NCBI RefSeq assembly: GCF_016808335.1 | Contig: NC_053145.1 | Location: forward strand, 25,138,001 to 25,202,000 | Origin: Panicum virgatum | Taxonomy: Eukaryota; Streptophyta; Magnoliopsida; Poales; Poaceae | DNA length: 64,000 nucleotides | Reading direction: 5' to 3' | Shown: piece by piece, positions 43,620-55,010 of the stretch | Layout of the letters: each line of letters starts with the position of its first letter | Numbering within the stretch: the stretch's first letter is position 1 | Made by a program: the position numbers and the translations under genes | Notes under the pieces: model-generated | The model's database searches: none | What the model was told of the DNA's origin: nothing | Seen by the model: only the letters and a program-made list of their open reading frames with translations

Positions 43620-45142
43620 TGTTGACGGTTGTTAAATGCAAAATATGACCATCAACTATACTCATTAAAGAAGGAAAACCATATCTCTTACTCGCATATT
43701 TTTATCACTAACCTAGCTCCATAGTTGTTTTCGAAGATTTATGTTTTCAGGAGCACAAGTCCGGAATAAGAAAAAAACACGAAGAATACGCAGATGAAAC
43801 CACAGAAGATCGCATCCTACGTAACATATCCAAAAGAGGCTCACCTGTCAGACCAAACCGACCAACGAAGCCCCGGAACTGACCATCTGACATCAAGACC
43901 CACCAGGCAGTGTACCACAGAAAGGTGGTGGCCAGAGGCGGCAAAGTGGGACTGATCGAACCAAGGGTTCGGCAGAACCTGGACAGGCACCTGTCTAGGT
44001 GCATTTTGGCGGGAAGGCTAACTTATCCTCCTGATGGCGGTTTGGCATGTTTCCATGTATGAAGATGGCGGGAACCGACCTCCACAAGCTATAAAAGGGG
44101 CCTCTCATACCACTCAACACACACACACCAATTGAAGGCCTCTCTCTCACACTCTCTTGTGACTTGTAATCCATTGGGTAGTGGAGCTAGGCTAGTACTT
44201 CATTTCTCTTAGCGAATCCAGACATCCTCGGGGTCGACGAGCAATCCTCGGCCTCTGGTATGGCTTTGTATTCAGGCTTTCGTTATGCTATTCATACTGA
44301 GTTCGCTCTTGGTTATCTTGCTATGTTCTTAGCTTGCTTAGCCTTGATTTGTGCTTTATCAAGTTATACTAGTTGCTTGCTTAGACCAAATGATCTAGGT
44401 AAGGATATAGGTTTGTTGTGCTTTCGAGCTTGCTTTAGCATCTTACCTGTCCATCCAAAGGGTGGGGGACCCGGGGGTGCTAAGGTAGTGACCTCATATG
44501 CGGGCATGCTGCCCGGGTATGCGGGTTCCCTCGGATATGGCGGTGCTCCACGGTTTGCTGGGATAGACCGCAGGTGGTGACAGCCCTGTCGGTTTGCCGA
44601 GAAGCTGCTTCTCGGTTAGCGTACTCACCGACATTCGGGTATCATGTAGGAGTTCATGCAAATATGAAACGGGACAGGATGTTCTCCAGTGCGGGTCATT
44701 CTTTCTGGCACCTGCAACTCTAAGCATGTGGCTAACATAACTTATCTGCTAATATGAATAGTATACTAGGATCTGTTGCCTATGCCCCCACTAACCTTAG
44801 GTGTGCTTGTTTATTCTTTATTCATGAGAGTTGGCTGTTCTGTGTGTGTCGCATTACCCCTGATTATCCTTTATTATCACTTACACATGTATAATCAGCA
44901 GTCTTCACCTTATTTCATAATGTCATGGTTATGTAACTAGTAAACATCTTCACACAACCTCTCCATCCCTTGGGAAAATATAAATAACGATACCCTGAAT
45001 ACTTCCGGGTGAAATGATACAACGGTATATCCGTGTGCTTACAGATCCTTCTGTAAACGTTAAGACATTCCAACCCAGCATTTCCTTGGTGGTGTTGCTA
45101 GGAACTAACCCCTCCTAGTAGCGACGTTAAGAAATGCCAACA
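43620..45142 (+). repeat. Element C 5' LTR
   Basis: TGTTGACGGTTG to AATGCCAACA. TATA box CTATAAAAGG at 44089-44098. An open frame at 44260-44580 lies wholly in the LTR and is not a gene. Confidence 0.9.
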
Positions 45143-45150
45143 AGCATTTC

Positions 45151-45168
45151 TGGCGCCGTTGCCGGGGA
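45151..45168 (+). promoter_or_regulatory. Primer binding site, tRNA-Asp type (element C)
   Basis: TGGCGCCGTTGCCGGGGA, eight bases after the LTR end. Confidence 0.85.
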
Positions 45169-45296
45169 TGGCACTAGGTGTAAAGATTTTACTAAGCACA
45201 TAAACTTGGCAATATGAGTAAGAGGTAGCTACTGCTTATACAGGCTAATTTGTTTCCTTTTTGATTTCTCCTGATTGGATGAAAATAGGGTAGTGT

Positions 45297-47479
45297 ATGT
45301 CTGGTTTCTCCTTGCCGACAAACTTCGTTGAAAATCCCGAGAAGCTCGTGAGAAGGGTCCGACCTCGCGTCGTCCCTCCTCCGCTCTCGCAGTCGACAAG
45401 CGAGCCAGCTTTTCAAGCACCACCAACAACAACCGAACCCATGGCTGAGAAGACTCTCCGCGACTTCTCCGTCCCCTTAGCTGCCAATGTGCCAACTGGA
45501 CCCAACGTTGATGTTGGGGATGTGAATTTTGAGCTAAAGTCCAGCCTCATAAACATGGTGCAAGCTAGCCCATTATGTATCAAGCCAAATGAGGACGCCA
45601 ACGCCCATCTCCAGAACTTCTTGGAGCTCTGCAAGACCGTAACCATACGGGGTGTTACGGATGATGCCATCAGACTCCGTATGTTTCTTTTCTCACTCCT
45701 GGGGAAGGCAAAATAGTGGTTTTATGAGAACAAGGAAGCTGTCAGCACGTGGGACAAGTGTTCCATGGCGTTCCTTGCCAAATTCTTCTCATTGGGCAAA
45801 ACAAATGCCCTACATGGAAGAATATCAAGTTTCCAACAGAACATCTAGAGCTAACGACCACATCTAGAGCCCATCTGGATGCTGCTGCTGGAGGAGCCTA
45901 TCTGGACCTTACAGTTGCCAAGGCTACAGCCTTAATTGAATATATGGTCTCCAACCAGGGCTGGAACGAGGAGCGTTCCCAGCCCAAAACCACGGGCGGA
46001 ATGCATATCGTGAAGGAAATGGATATGCTCGTCGCCTAGATGGACCTCCTACTCAAACATCTACAAGAAAGGGCAGAATTCAAGAAACACAGAAACAACT
46101 ACACCCAATCCATGAACTCATACTCAGCGTGCGAGGTTTGTGGCGATGGTGGACACTCGGGGAATGACTGCCCCGAGACCCGTGGAGAAGTGGTACATGA
46201 ACAACAACGGGTTCTGTCCACAAGGAGGCCAAGGGTGGGGTCAAGCACGCCCACCATTCCAAGGAGGAGGTAACAATTTAAATTTCAATTTCAATTCGAA
46301 CCAACCCTCCTTGAGAGATCTGGTCTTTGGCTAAGCTAAAATTAATGAATCTTTAAACAAAAAACTTGCTGCTAATGATAAAATTTTGGAAAGTATAAAT
46401 GCCAAAGTTGAAACTCTTTCTTCTGCTCTTAACAATCAATTAAGTCTCAACAAAATGATAGAAACCCAACTTGCTCAAGTGGTTGCTGCTGTTCCTTTTT
46501 CAGAAAAGATAAATGGGGTGACCACGAGGGGTGGTAAGACCATTCGTGATCCACCACATCCTAACCATGCAGAGAAAACAGCAAGGCCACAGGAGGAGGA
46601 AGAAGAAACTCCAAAACATGACGACCCCGAGGATCCAGAGGAAGAAACTCCACTGAAATTCATCGATACAAGCTTCCTCCCGTTTCCTACCTGGAAATGG
46701 ACAACTGCCGTGGATAAGCAATTCGCTCATTTCGTTGAGATGATCCAGAAGATACATGTTAACGTCCTGTTGCTGGATGTGATGCATGTACCAACTTATG
46801 CCCGTTACATCAAGGACATCATCAACAACAAGCGACCATTGCCCACGATAGAGGTCATCAAGCTCACGGAAGAGTGTAGTGCTGCTATACTCAACCAACC
46901 TCCGGAAAAGAAAGAAGACCCAGGGTGCCCAACGATCACCTGTTCAATTGGCACTCAACACTTCTGTCACGCCTTGTGCGATCTTGGGGCTAGCGTTAGT
47001 GTGATGCCCAAGGCCGTCTTCGACAAACTCACCTTCACGCATCTGACGCCAACATCGATGCATGTCCAGTTAGCGGATTCCTCAGTTTGCTATCCAGAGG
47101 GGATCGCTGAAGATGTTCCAGTCAGAGTCTGAGACTACTTCATCCCATTTGACTTCGTAGTACTCGACATGGAATGTCAAAAGGAACACCGCTCATCCTT
47201 GTGCGGCCATTCCTAAGCACTGCTGGAGCACACATTGATGTAGGGGCTAGAGAAATCTGCTTCAACATCAATGGGAAAGAAGAAAAATTCCCGTTCCGGC
47301 CCAAGAAGGAACAATGCTCAATGATCAACACCAAATTTGGACCAAGAGAAAAAGCCGAAGTGACTTCTCCCGATCAAGAACCTGCGACCACACGAACCAC
47401 AAGAACATCAAAGAACATGTGGCATAAGCTCGCGAGTTCATCCTCGTCCAATTCTCCAGGACGGGCCGAACAATGGTAA
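45297..47479 (+). pseudogene. gag-pro: gag-protease polyprotein of element C, broken
   Basis: Opens MSGFSLPTNFVENPEK at 45297, with gag homologous to A/B (MAEKTLRDFSVPL; QASPLCIKPNEDANAHLQNFLE). The first stop, TAG at 45714-45716, falls in GKAK-WFYEN. An internal deletion near 45840 removes the middle of gag. Knuckle CEVCGDGGHSGNDC (CX2CX4HX4C) is at about 46132-46173. Further breaks: TAG after MDMLVA (46037-46039), a frameshift near 46175, TAA at 46332-46334, TGA at 47130-47132, then a frameshift near 47170. The protease core CDLGASVSVMP is intact in the 46386-47132 frame. Gag would form particles and the protease would process them. Confidence 0.85.
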
Positions 47480-47944
47480 CTAAAGTTGGAGAAAGGTCCC
47501 GCTCGTCAGACACAAAACAACGAGCCCATGCCGAAGGTAAATTGGTACGTATCTCATATTTACTTTTCACCATTTTTCTTTTCTCGACCTTTTCTGATTT
47601 TTCCACTACATATTTAAATTTTCAAAACACTCATGCATGCTAGAAACTTATCTAGAAGTTTTTTTGTTTTCACAAAAATCCAAAAATATTTCCGAGCATT
47701 AAAATCCTTTGTAAAATAAATTTGAACATCTTTTCGAAGCAAAGTTCGGCCAGCACCAAAGTTTAAAAACCATATGACCATTAGAAGGGTAGTGGGCCCT
47801 AGCTGTCAGCAGGGTGGGCCACCTAGGGTTCGGCCGAACCCTAAGGTCGTCCGGCCCCTTGCCAAAGGCTAGTGGGCCCATCCTTCTCCAACAGTCACTA
47901 GCCGTTGAGGCTTGTCCTCTCCAACGGTACCTGGCCATTCTCTC
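47480..47944 (+). other. Spacer before the internal promoter (element C)
   Basis: AT-rich then GC-richer. No RT, RNase H or integrase remnant. Parallels 7257-7718 in A. Confidence 0.5.
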
Positions 47945-47953
47945 TTTAAATAG
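47945..47953 (+). promoter_or_regulatory. Internal TATA-like box upstream of the ATHILA-domain ORF (element C)
   Basis: TTTAAATAG followed by a CT-rich leader (CTCTCAAACTCTCTCAAAC), 250 bp upstream of the ORF ATG at 48196. The layout matches a plant core promoter and 5' UTR. No clear leader intron as in A/B. Confidence 0.45.
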
Positions 47954-48195
47954 AGGCCGAGGGGTGAGTGTTGAGCTCTCACTCTCAACTCTCATTCACT
48001 CACTCCCTCTCAAACTCTCTCAAACTTTGCTCTTGGGTTTTCATTGGATTTTTGCTCGAATTTGATTTCATGAAACATCTCTCTCTCATTTCTTTGCTGC
48101 AAGAAAAGAAGGAGCAACTCGCGGGTAAAGAACATTCATTTTGATTTCACTAACATAACCCGTTTTTGAGTTGTACGTGTTTGTTTTGCTCCATC

Positions 48196-49694
48196 ATGAA
48201 AGGTATAGGGTGGAAGGTTTCCAGCGCATTCAAGAAGATGACGGGTGGAAGTTCATCCCATTCTCGTGGTGGCTCTAGCTCGTACACTCCCGAACCTACG
48301 CCTACACCAAGCACGATGGACTATGAAGAAGAAGAAGAACATTATGAAGAGATGCAAGCCGAACCGCAAGACGAGGCCATAGAAATTGATGAAGAAGATG
48401 CTCCCTACCTAGACTAACGAGATGATCGTGAACGACAAGGCTACGCCATCCTCAATAAGCGAAGCTTTGGCCACACCCGAGCCTTCGATCCGGAATTCCT
48501 TATCAAAACAGGTATGTACGAAGACTTCTCTAACGTTTGGCATGCAATTGGATGGGCTAACTTTGTTCCCATTGAGGAGTATGGTTCTCGACTCCTCACC
48601 ATCCAATTTCTTTGCACTCTTTGGGAGGTGGAAAACGAGATTTATTTTCAACTTTTCTGGAAAGAGTATATGCCTTCTTGGAAAAAATTTGCCGGCCACC
48701 TCGATTTCAACAAATGTTGGCCAATTTCTTTTGAGCAAGCTTGCCGCGGTTTTAATCGTCATGAGTTTTGGGCCAGATTTCGAGTCAAGTTGTCCATGGC
48801 AAGTTTGCACCTCAGTGCAAGTTGATGCACAAGTGGTTAGCCATCACTCTCTTTCCGATAGATGATGTCCGAACCGTGCGCAACAATAAGTTAATCATAC
48901 TTTATGCCATGGTCAACAAGATCAAAATCTCCCCCGCGCAAGCTTTGGTTAAGCAATGGCTTTCGAATTTCAAGATGACGGGTCGTATTGAGTGCACTTC
49001 TTTGATTACTCATATCGCTACACGTGTCGGTGCCTTAGAGGGGAATTTCATTCCTTTCATTTATGGTGACTGTGCATATATCGACGAGACTTATTTGATC
49101 CAAGGTCTCACAATCAAGAAAGGCCTGGATGACTCTTTGATTTTCTTCTTTTTGGACTATACGAATGAGATTCCGCTACCCAATGCGGAGTTCCATTTGT
49201 ATAATTGCCGTTTGCTAACCATCCCTCTCGTTCCAGAAGAAGGGGGCCATAGGCATAGATCTTCTGGTTTGGTTGGCAGGATGACAAGAAGCATGACCAG
49301 AAGGGAAGCAGAACCGACACCACCGCCTCAGCAGCCATAGCACTCATATCAACATGAGGCAGGTGGTTCGTCATGGCACAGTGCTAGCACTGAGGAGTGG
49401 GCACGACAGGCACCAGGCCGCCGGTCCACCAGTTCTAGCTCCAGTGGAGCCTCGAACCTCATTAGACAGATAGCCTTGTCCCGAAGTTTTGGTGCCATCA
49501 CCCAGCAGCTAGGTGAGCTGCGGGTGCAGAGCGACAACATTCAAGAGACGCTACACCAACACATTGAGACATCCCAAGCATGGCAGCATCACACTAGCGA
49601 GAGACTCCACGACATGAAGCAGAGGCAGCTGCAGCATCAGGAGGAGTGGAAGGCCTATTGTCGTTGGACGGGTTTCAACCCCGGCCAACTGTAG
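48196..49694 (+). pseudogene. ATHILA-domain (env-position) ORF, element C, broken
   Basis: ATG 48196: MKGIGWKVSSAFKKM, a Ser-rich stretch, then an acidic block (DYEEEEEHYEEM). A TAA (48415-48417) interrupts. The same frame resumes with the ATHILA-type block (YGSRLLTIQFLCTLWEVENEIYF, GHLDFNKCWPIS) to 48825. A frameshift near 48785 leads into 48768-49340 (HKWLAITLFP, ILYAMVNKIKISPAQ, DETYLIQGL). A TAG at 49338-49340 interrupts, and the frame continues to 49694 with a helical Gln/His-rich tail (EETLHQHIETSQAWQ-like). Intact length would be about 495 residues. The acid block is N-terminal here but C-terminal in A/B. Role unknown. Confidence 0.7.
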
Positions 49695-49704
49695 TGAGCC
49701 AGAA

Positions 49705-49720
49705 GCTAGCTTGGGGGGGA
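49705..49720 (+). promoter_or_regulatory. Internal PPT-like tract after the env-position ORF (element C)
   Basis: GCTAGCTTGGGGGGGA, ten bases past the ORF stop. It repeats the GCTAGCTTGGGGG of this element's own terminal PPT. GAG|GTAACT, a donor-like site, follows at 49736. Confidence 0.5.
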
Positions 49721-49736
49721 GGACCCCCATGAGAGG

Positions 49737-50437
49737 TAACTTGTATCATTTATCTTTACTGCTTTCATAATCTTGCATGAAACCTATAAAATTTGCAAAA
49801 CCTAGAAAATCCATAAAAATTTGAAAAACTTAGAAAACACCAAAAATATTTCTTTAATATGTGTAGTAAGCATGGTGTGAGTTTTCCTTGTTGAGATGAT
49901 GAATATTTGCTTTGTTGATTTCCTTCATATGCTTAGTTTCAACTTTATGCTCTTCCTAGTTTTGAGTTTGTTGGCTTAAAGTTCAAACCTTAAACTTGAA
50001 ACTTGTGGGTAACAAAAAGCATGATCCGAATCTAAGTTGTTGTGAGCTATGATATGGTTAAGTAGAGTTGCTATGATCTTGTCTTATGTTATGCTTGATA
50101 TCCGGAGTATTTAATTTTGAAAACACAAAAATATAATAAAGTTCCTCGATGATATGAAATTCCTATCCAAAGCCATATGTTGTTTTCATTGCAACCCTTC
50201 CACATATGTAACTTGCTATCTCATTGAGCTTTGTCAAATTGTCATCACCCTTAGTGAGATTCATTTCATACTCCCATGATCAAGATTACACACACATTTT
50301 CATCACATGCTATGCTTCTACACTAGAAGTAAGCAAACATCCATCCATCCACAAGATAAAACTCCATGTCTATGTATGATACCGCTCTCTCAAAAACATA
50401 TCAAGGATATGGGGCTATGCAAAAAGAAAAAAAAAGA
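49737..50437 (+). other. Element C 3' non-coding region, first part
   Basis: AT-rich, no coding frame. Aligns loosely with 60814-61377 of element D. Confidence 0.45.
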
Positions 50438-50534
50438 TGCATACCCAAAGAAGGTATGTGACATGCTTCGGCATGTCAAAAAAAATATAAAAAAATGCAT
50501 ACCCAAAGAAGGTATGCCACATGCATCGGCATGT
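50438..50534 (+). repeat. Duplicated stem-loop array, element C
   Basis: Two ~58-bp units. Each has hairpin 1 (arms GCATACC and GGTATGC or GGTATGT, loop CAAAGAA; at 50439-50459 and 50497-50517) and hairpin 2 (arms GACATGC/GCATGTC with loop TTCG at 50460-50477; arms ACATGC/GCATGT with loop ATCG at 50519-50534). A-rich spacers separate the units. Confidence 0.7.
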
Positions 50535-50934
50535 CAAAAAAAAGGAGAAAAGATAGCACCTTATCCAAAGAGAAATAAAAAGAGAGATGGTTCATGCAAA
50601 GGAGTTCATACACCATCCACCAAAATTATCCACACACTTGCACATCTTGATCAAAGTTTATGACTTGTTTGTCCTTTGGATCCGGTTTTTGACTTAGCAA
50701 AATATGAGAAGCAAGTATGCCTTCTAATCCTCCATACCAACATCTCCACAAAAGCAGCCATTAGAGATAGGTTGTGGAAGAAAGGCACAATAAAAAGCCT
50801 TGGTAAGGAATTATGCACATTGAGCGATCTGAGAGATCATCCGAGGAAGTTTATAAATTTCTTTTCATAAACTTTACAAAACCTCCGGATTGATGGTTGA
50901 GCTAAAGAGAAAGAAATATGAGCACTCTATGATA
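50535..50934 (+). other. Element C 3' non-coding region, second part
   Basis: Recognisably related to 61456-61720 of element D (CTCCA..., GAGAGATC, GGAGGAA/GAGGAGA phrases). No gene. Confidence 0.4.
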
Positions 50935-51905
50935 CCGTTCTGACTCTCAACTGCCAAAGATGAGGTGAAGATATAAGCTCCACAGGAGTAAGGTAAGAGG
51001 TAATAACAAAGGCCAACTTATTCAAAATCAAGGTAAAAAGCATTTGGTTGTGCCTAAAGTATGAGTTGGAAATTAAACATCGTAGCTGATGTAGACGCGG
51101 CCCGATCTCCCGAGAGTTAGGGTAAATTCTATTGATGGAGTACGTGACATTGGCGATCCGACTTCTAAGCAGACACAATTTCGAAGCCCGCAACCGTTAC
51201 ACCACTGCTCCGCTGGTTGTCAACCAAGCACAACTTGATTGACCTCGCCGAGAAGGCTTTTCCTGCAAGCGAATCGAAGGACACAAGCAAGAAGAGGTAA
51301 ACACGCAATCTGATAATTGCAGATATGGATTAAGCGAATCACAAGAGGGGTTCAACCGCTCGAATTGAAAGGACTAATCAACACAGTCGAGGAGAGCAAG
51401 AACAGGGGCCTTAGATCAATGTATAAGGACTTGTTGCCACAGATACAACGATGCAATCTCTGTTTCTCGAAGGAAAACACAAGAATTAAACAAAACCCAA
51501 GTCTAAGCTGTGGCGGCTACTGAGTTTATGGAGGAACCAGGTGACCTAGGGTTGGGGGCAACCAGGGAGGGGCGCCCACAACATGGGCTGAAGGCCCGAC
51601 ACGATACACGGGCCAAAGAGGTGGCGCAGCACCTTTCTAGATTCTGGACGTCGACTTGTTTCATGAATTTCCGTTGACTCTGAAGAGATATGGATCTGAA
51701 TCTGGTGGCGTTGGAAGGGTTATGAAATTATTTTTCCAACCATATAAATATCTCCTCAAACATACTCCGTATGTGTCCGTGGCGTTAATTTTGGTGCAGA
51801 CTGTTTCTGGAATCCGAGAAGGAAATGAAGTCCAAGTTGAAGACGAGTCGAAATTCAACGTGTACGTATCCGATGTAGTGATGTCCTCATCAGTAGCAAC
51901 TCCTG
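50935..51905. mobile_element. Unidentified insertion in the 3' region of element C
   Basis: About 970 bp with no counterpart in element D. It begins TGATACCGTTCTGACTC, which on the minus strand resembles a degenerate initiator-Met PBS (ACGGTATCA). The rest looks like a long LTR or leader of another retroelement. I could not find its exact ends or a target duplication. Confidence 0.3.
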
Positions 51906-51924
51906 ATCAACAACAAGCACCTTT

Positions 51925-51962
51925 TTTTGCTCGGGACGAGCAAAAGGCTAGCTTGGGGGTGT
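51925..51962 (+). promoter_or_regulatory. Element C hairpin and PPT
   Basis: Arms TTTTGCTCG and CGAGCAAAA with loop GGA (51925-51945), then GGCTAGCTTGGGGGTGT to the LTR at 51963. Confidence 0.75.
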
Positions 51963-53364
51963 TGTTGATGGTCGTTAAATGCAAAATATGACCGTCAACT
52001 ATACTTATGAAAGAAGGAAAACCATACCTCTTACTCGCATATTTGTATCACTATCCTAGCTACATAGTTGTTTTCGAAGATTTATGTTTTCAGGAGCCCA
52101 TGTCCGGAATAAGAAGAAAATATGAAGAATATGCAGATGAAACCATAGAAGGTCGCATCCTGCATAACATATCCAAAAGAGGACCACCTGACAGACCAAA
52201 CCTACCAACAAAGCCCCAGCACCGACCATCTGACATTAGGACCCACCAGGCAGTGTACCAGAGAAAGGCGGTGGCCAGAGGTGGCAAAGTGGAGCCGACT
52301 GAACCAGGGGTTCGGCCGAACCTAGACAGGCATCTATCTGGGTGCATTTTGGTGGGAAGGCTGATCTTATCCTCCTAATGGCGGTTTGGCATGTTTCCAT
52401 GTATGAAGATGGCGGGAACCGACCTCCACAAGCTATAAAAGGGGCCTCTCATACAACTCACCACACACACCACTTGAAGGCCTCTCTCTCACACTCTCTT
52501 GTGACTTGTACTCCTTACACCACTTGAAGGCCTCTCTCTCACACTCTCTTGTGACTTGTACTCCTTAGGGTAGTGGAGCTAGGCTAGTACTTCATTTCTT
52601 TTAGCGAATCTAGTCATCCTTGGGGTCGGTGAGCAATCCTCGGCCTCTGGTATGACTTTGTATTCCAACTTTCGTTATGCTATTCATACTGAGTTCGCTC
52701 TTGGTTATCTTGCTATGTTCTTAGCTTGCTTAGCCTTGATGTGTGCTTTATCAAGTTATACTAGTTGCTTGCTTAGACCAGATGATCTGGGTAAGCATCA
52801 GTTCGTTGTGCTTTCAGGCTTGCCTTAGCATCTTACCTGTCCATCCGAAGGGTGGGGGACCCGGCGTTGCTAAGGTAGTGACCTCATATGCGGGCATGGT
52901 GCCCGGGTATGCGGGATCTCTCGGATATGACGGTGCTTCACGGTTTGACTGGGGTAGACCGCAGGTGGTGACAGCCCTATCGGTCTGCTGGGAAGCTGCT
53001 TCTCGGTTAGCGTACTCCTCGACATTCGGGTATCGTGTAGGAGTTCATGCAAAGATGAAACGGGATTGGATGTTCTCTAGTGCGGGTCCTTTATTATCAC
53101 TTACCCCTGTATAATCAGCAGTCTGCACCTTATTTCATAATGTCATGGTTATGTAACTAGTAAACATCTTTACACAACCTCGCCGACACTTGGGAAAATA
53201 TAAATAACGATACCCTGAATACTTCCGGATGAAATGCTACAACAGTAGATCCGTACGCTTGCAGGATCCTTCTATAAATATTAAGACATACCAACCCAGC
53301 ATTTCCTTGGCGGCATTGCTAGGAACTATCCCCTCCTAGTAGCGACGCTTAAAAAATGCCAACA
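51963..53364 (+). repeat. Element C 3' LTR
   Basis: TGTTGATGGTCG to AATGCCAACA. TATA box CTATAAAA at 52433-52440. It has a 50-bp tandem duplication (ACACCACTTGAAGG.., about 52465-52566) and lacks about 175 bp found at 44700-44880 of the 5' LTR. Confidence 0.9.
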
Positions 53365-53369
53365 CATGG

Positions 53370-53633
53370 AAAGTTCTAGCTGAGTATAGTTGGAATCCTA
53401 CTAGAATCCCGGTCGAGTAGTTTCCTTGTACTACAGCTAGTTCTACGCCTATTCGGGTAGTTACAAAACAGGTAAGGTATATCCATGCGCTATCCCTTAC
53501 TCTAGAACATTCTATGTCTATAAGCAGTCCCGCTGCCCTAGGTATGACAAGCACCCGAGCTGTTCGAGTACTTGGCGAGGCGTCCTCGAGTGCTTCAAGT
53601 AGTCAGAACATCTTCCGTTTGCTTCTGGGCCTT
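53370..53633. mobile_element. Old LTR element F, second segment
   Basis: Lies between elements C and D. Flanked by CATGG and GCCTT, the target duplications of C and D, so it is the shared host of both insertions. Confidence 0.55.
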
Positions 53634-54900
53634 TGTTGACGGTCATTAACGACCAATTTTGACCGTCAACTCCTGCACAAAAAGGAATCATAAAGTGGAA
53701 TAAATGCTAGCATAGGGTTTATTTATTAACAAATTCCACATATGGTGCTTGAGAATGTGTGTAGGTGGTTTTGAACTAATTTTGCAGGTTTCAAGTACAC
53801 TTTGGCCCGACATAAATCACAGAAATTATCAGAGCACTGATTCAGGCTCAAATGGACCAAGTGTAGCCCAAGAACCCAGTTCAGACCAGTCAAGACAGGC
53901 CAAGCCCAACTGGGTTAAGACAAGGCGGCCCAGGATAGCCTGCAGGACGAAGCTGGTGGCGGTTGGCCCACCTGGCAGGCCAACCGACCTACTGGTCGGC
54001 CGACCAGGCCCATGGGCCCCACCGCCTCAGCTTCGACACGTGGCGCCTCCCTGCTGGTTGCTTAAGTCGGTTCCAGGTGCTTCAGCCCGTGGCTCCCTCC
54101 TATAAATACAAGGGGAGGGGGTAGAGGAACACACACACACATCACACCCTCTCAACTCACCTTTCTCCCTTGGAGCTTGAGGCCTTCATCCTAGATGCTT
54201 AGGTAGACTAGGAGGTGTAGAAGAAGAGGAGGAGAGTGAGGAGGAGTCGGGGGAAGTACCTGGTCTGTCGGCACTCTTCTCCGCTTGTACCTCGACGGAT
54301 GCTTATTCGGTTGTAAGTATTCGAGACTTTCTTTGTTTGTTTTTTTGGAATTAGAGTTTAGATCGCAAGTTATCATCTCTGCCTTATATTAGTTGATGTG
54401 TATGCTAGCGAGTAGCATTTGATCTTAGCTTAAGACCCCGGATAGAAAAGGGTAGTCTTGGCCAGGGCAAAGGTTAGTAGGGAAAGGCGTAGATGTGGTG
54501 TCTAGGCTGGATTATACCACTCAGTTGTCTGATAGTCCCACAGTTTGTAGAGGTAGCCGCCGGTGGTGACAGCCCTGTTCGAGTCTTTTAGTAATCCTCC
54601 ACGTTCGGATATCAGATAGAGCACATATTGGAACTACCAGTATGCATAAGTCGGTCGATACCTTTAGCTCGAAGTATAACGGCGACGTGATCTCTTTTTC
54701 TAGGCATAGATTCTAGATATAGAAAGTCCTATCTTCTGTCTTCTCCACACCGACGCGTGTGTCTTTGGATGAGCCTGAACCTGTAGATAGCGTACTCACA
54801 TTCCTCAGTGGATACGATACCCTGGAATACTCTTCGGTGAAAGCTACAGTGGTATCCGTGCGCTTGCGGATTTTATTCGTGACGTTGCAAAATACCAACA
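53634..54900 (+). repeat. Element D 5' LTR
   Basis: TGTTGACGGTCA to AATACCAACA. TATA box TATAAATA at 54101-54108. A 16-bp palindrome CTGGTCGGCCGACCAG (53992-54007) lies about 95 bp upstream. Confidence 0.9.
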
Positions 54901-54907
54901 AGCTTTC

Positions 54908-54925
54908 TGGCGCTGTTGCCGAGGA
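54908..54925 (+). promoter_or_regulatory. Decayed tRNA-Asp primer binding site (element D)
   Basis: TGGCGCTGTTGCCGAGGA differs from the PBS of A-C at two sites, both explicable as C-to-T on one or other strand. Confidence 0.7.
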
Positions 54926-55010
54926 ACGGTAGCTACATTATCTACGGACTCAGTCATCCTTGTATCTTCTTTTTTCTTTTTCTTTGATTCTACCTCAACC
55001 CCCGCTACCC

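Larger units (their letters stand above)
43620..53364 (+). mobile_element. Element C: non-autonomous Athila-like LTR retrotransposon (second family)
   Basis: LTRs 43620-45142 and 51963-53364, with perfect 5-bp target duplication CATGG (43615-43619, 53365-53369). Order: LTR, tRNA-Asp PBS, gag, protease, internal TATA, ATHILA-domain ORF, internal PPT-like tract, duplicated hairpins, hairpin/PPT, LTR. As in A and B there is no RT, RNase H or integrase. LTR and protein sequences differ enough from A/B to be a separate family. Confidence 0.9.

Noticed and set aside
44260..44580. 106-codon frame in the LTR of element C
   Set aside because: Lies wholly within the LTR and is altered in the partner LTR (52743-53114).
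48125..48170. Leader intron before the C env-position ORF
   Set aside because: GTAAAG to TTTTTGAG gives only 46 bp, too short for a plant intron; no other convincing pair was found.
54191..54376. Short minus-strand frame in the LTR of element D
   Set aside because: Within an LTR and antisense to the promoter; no support.
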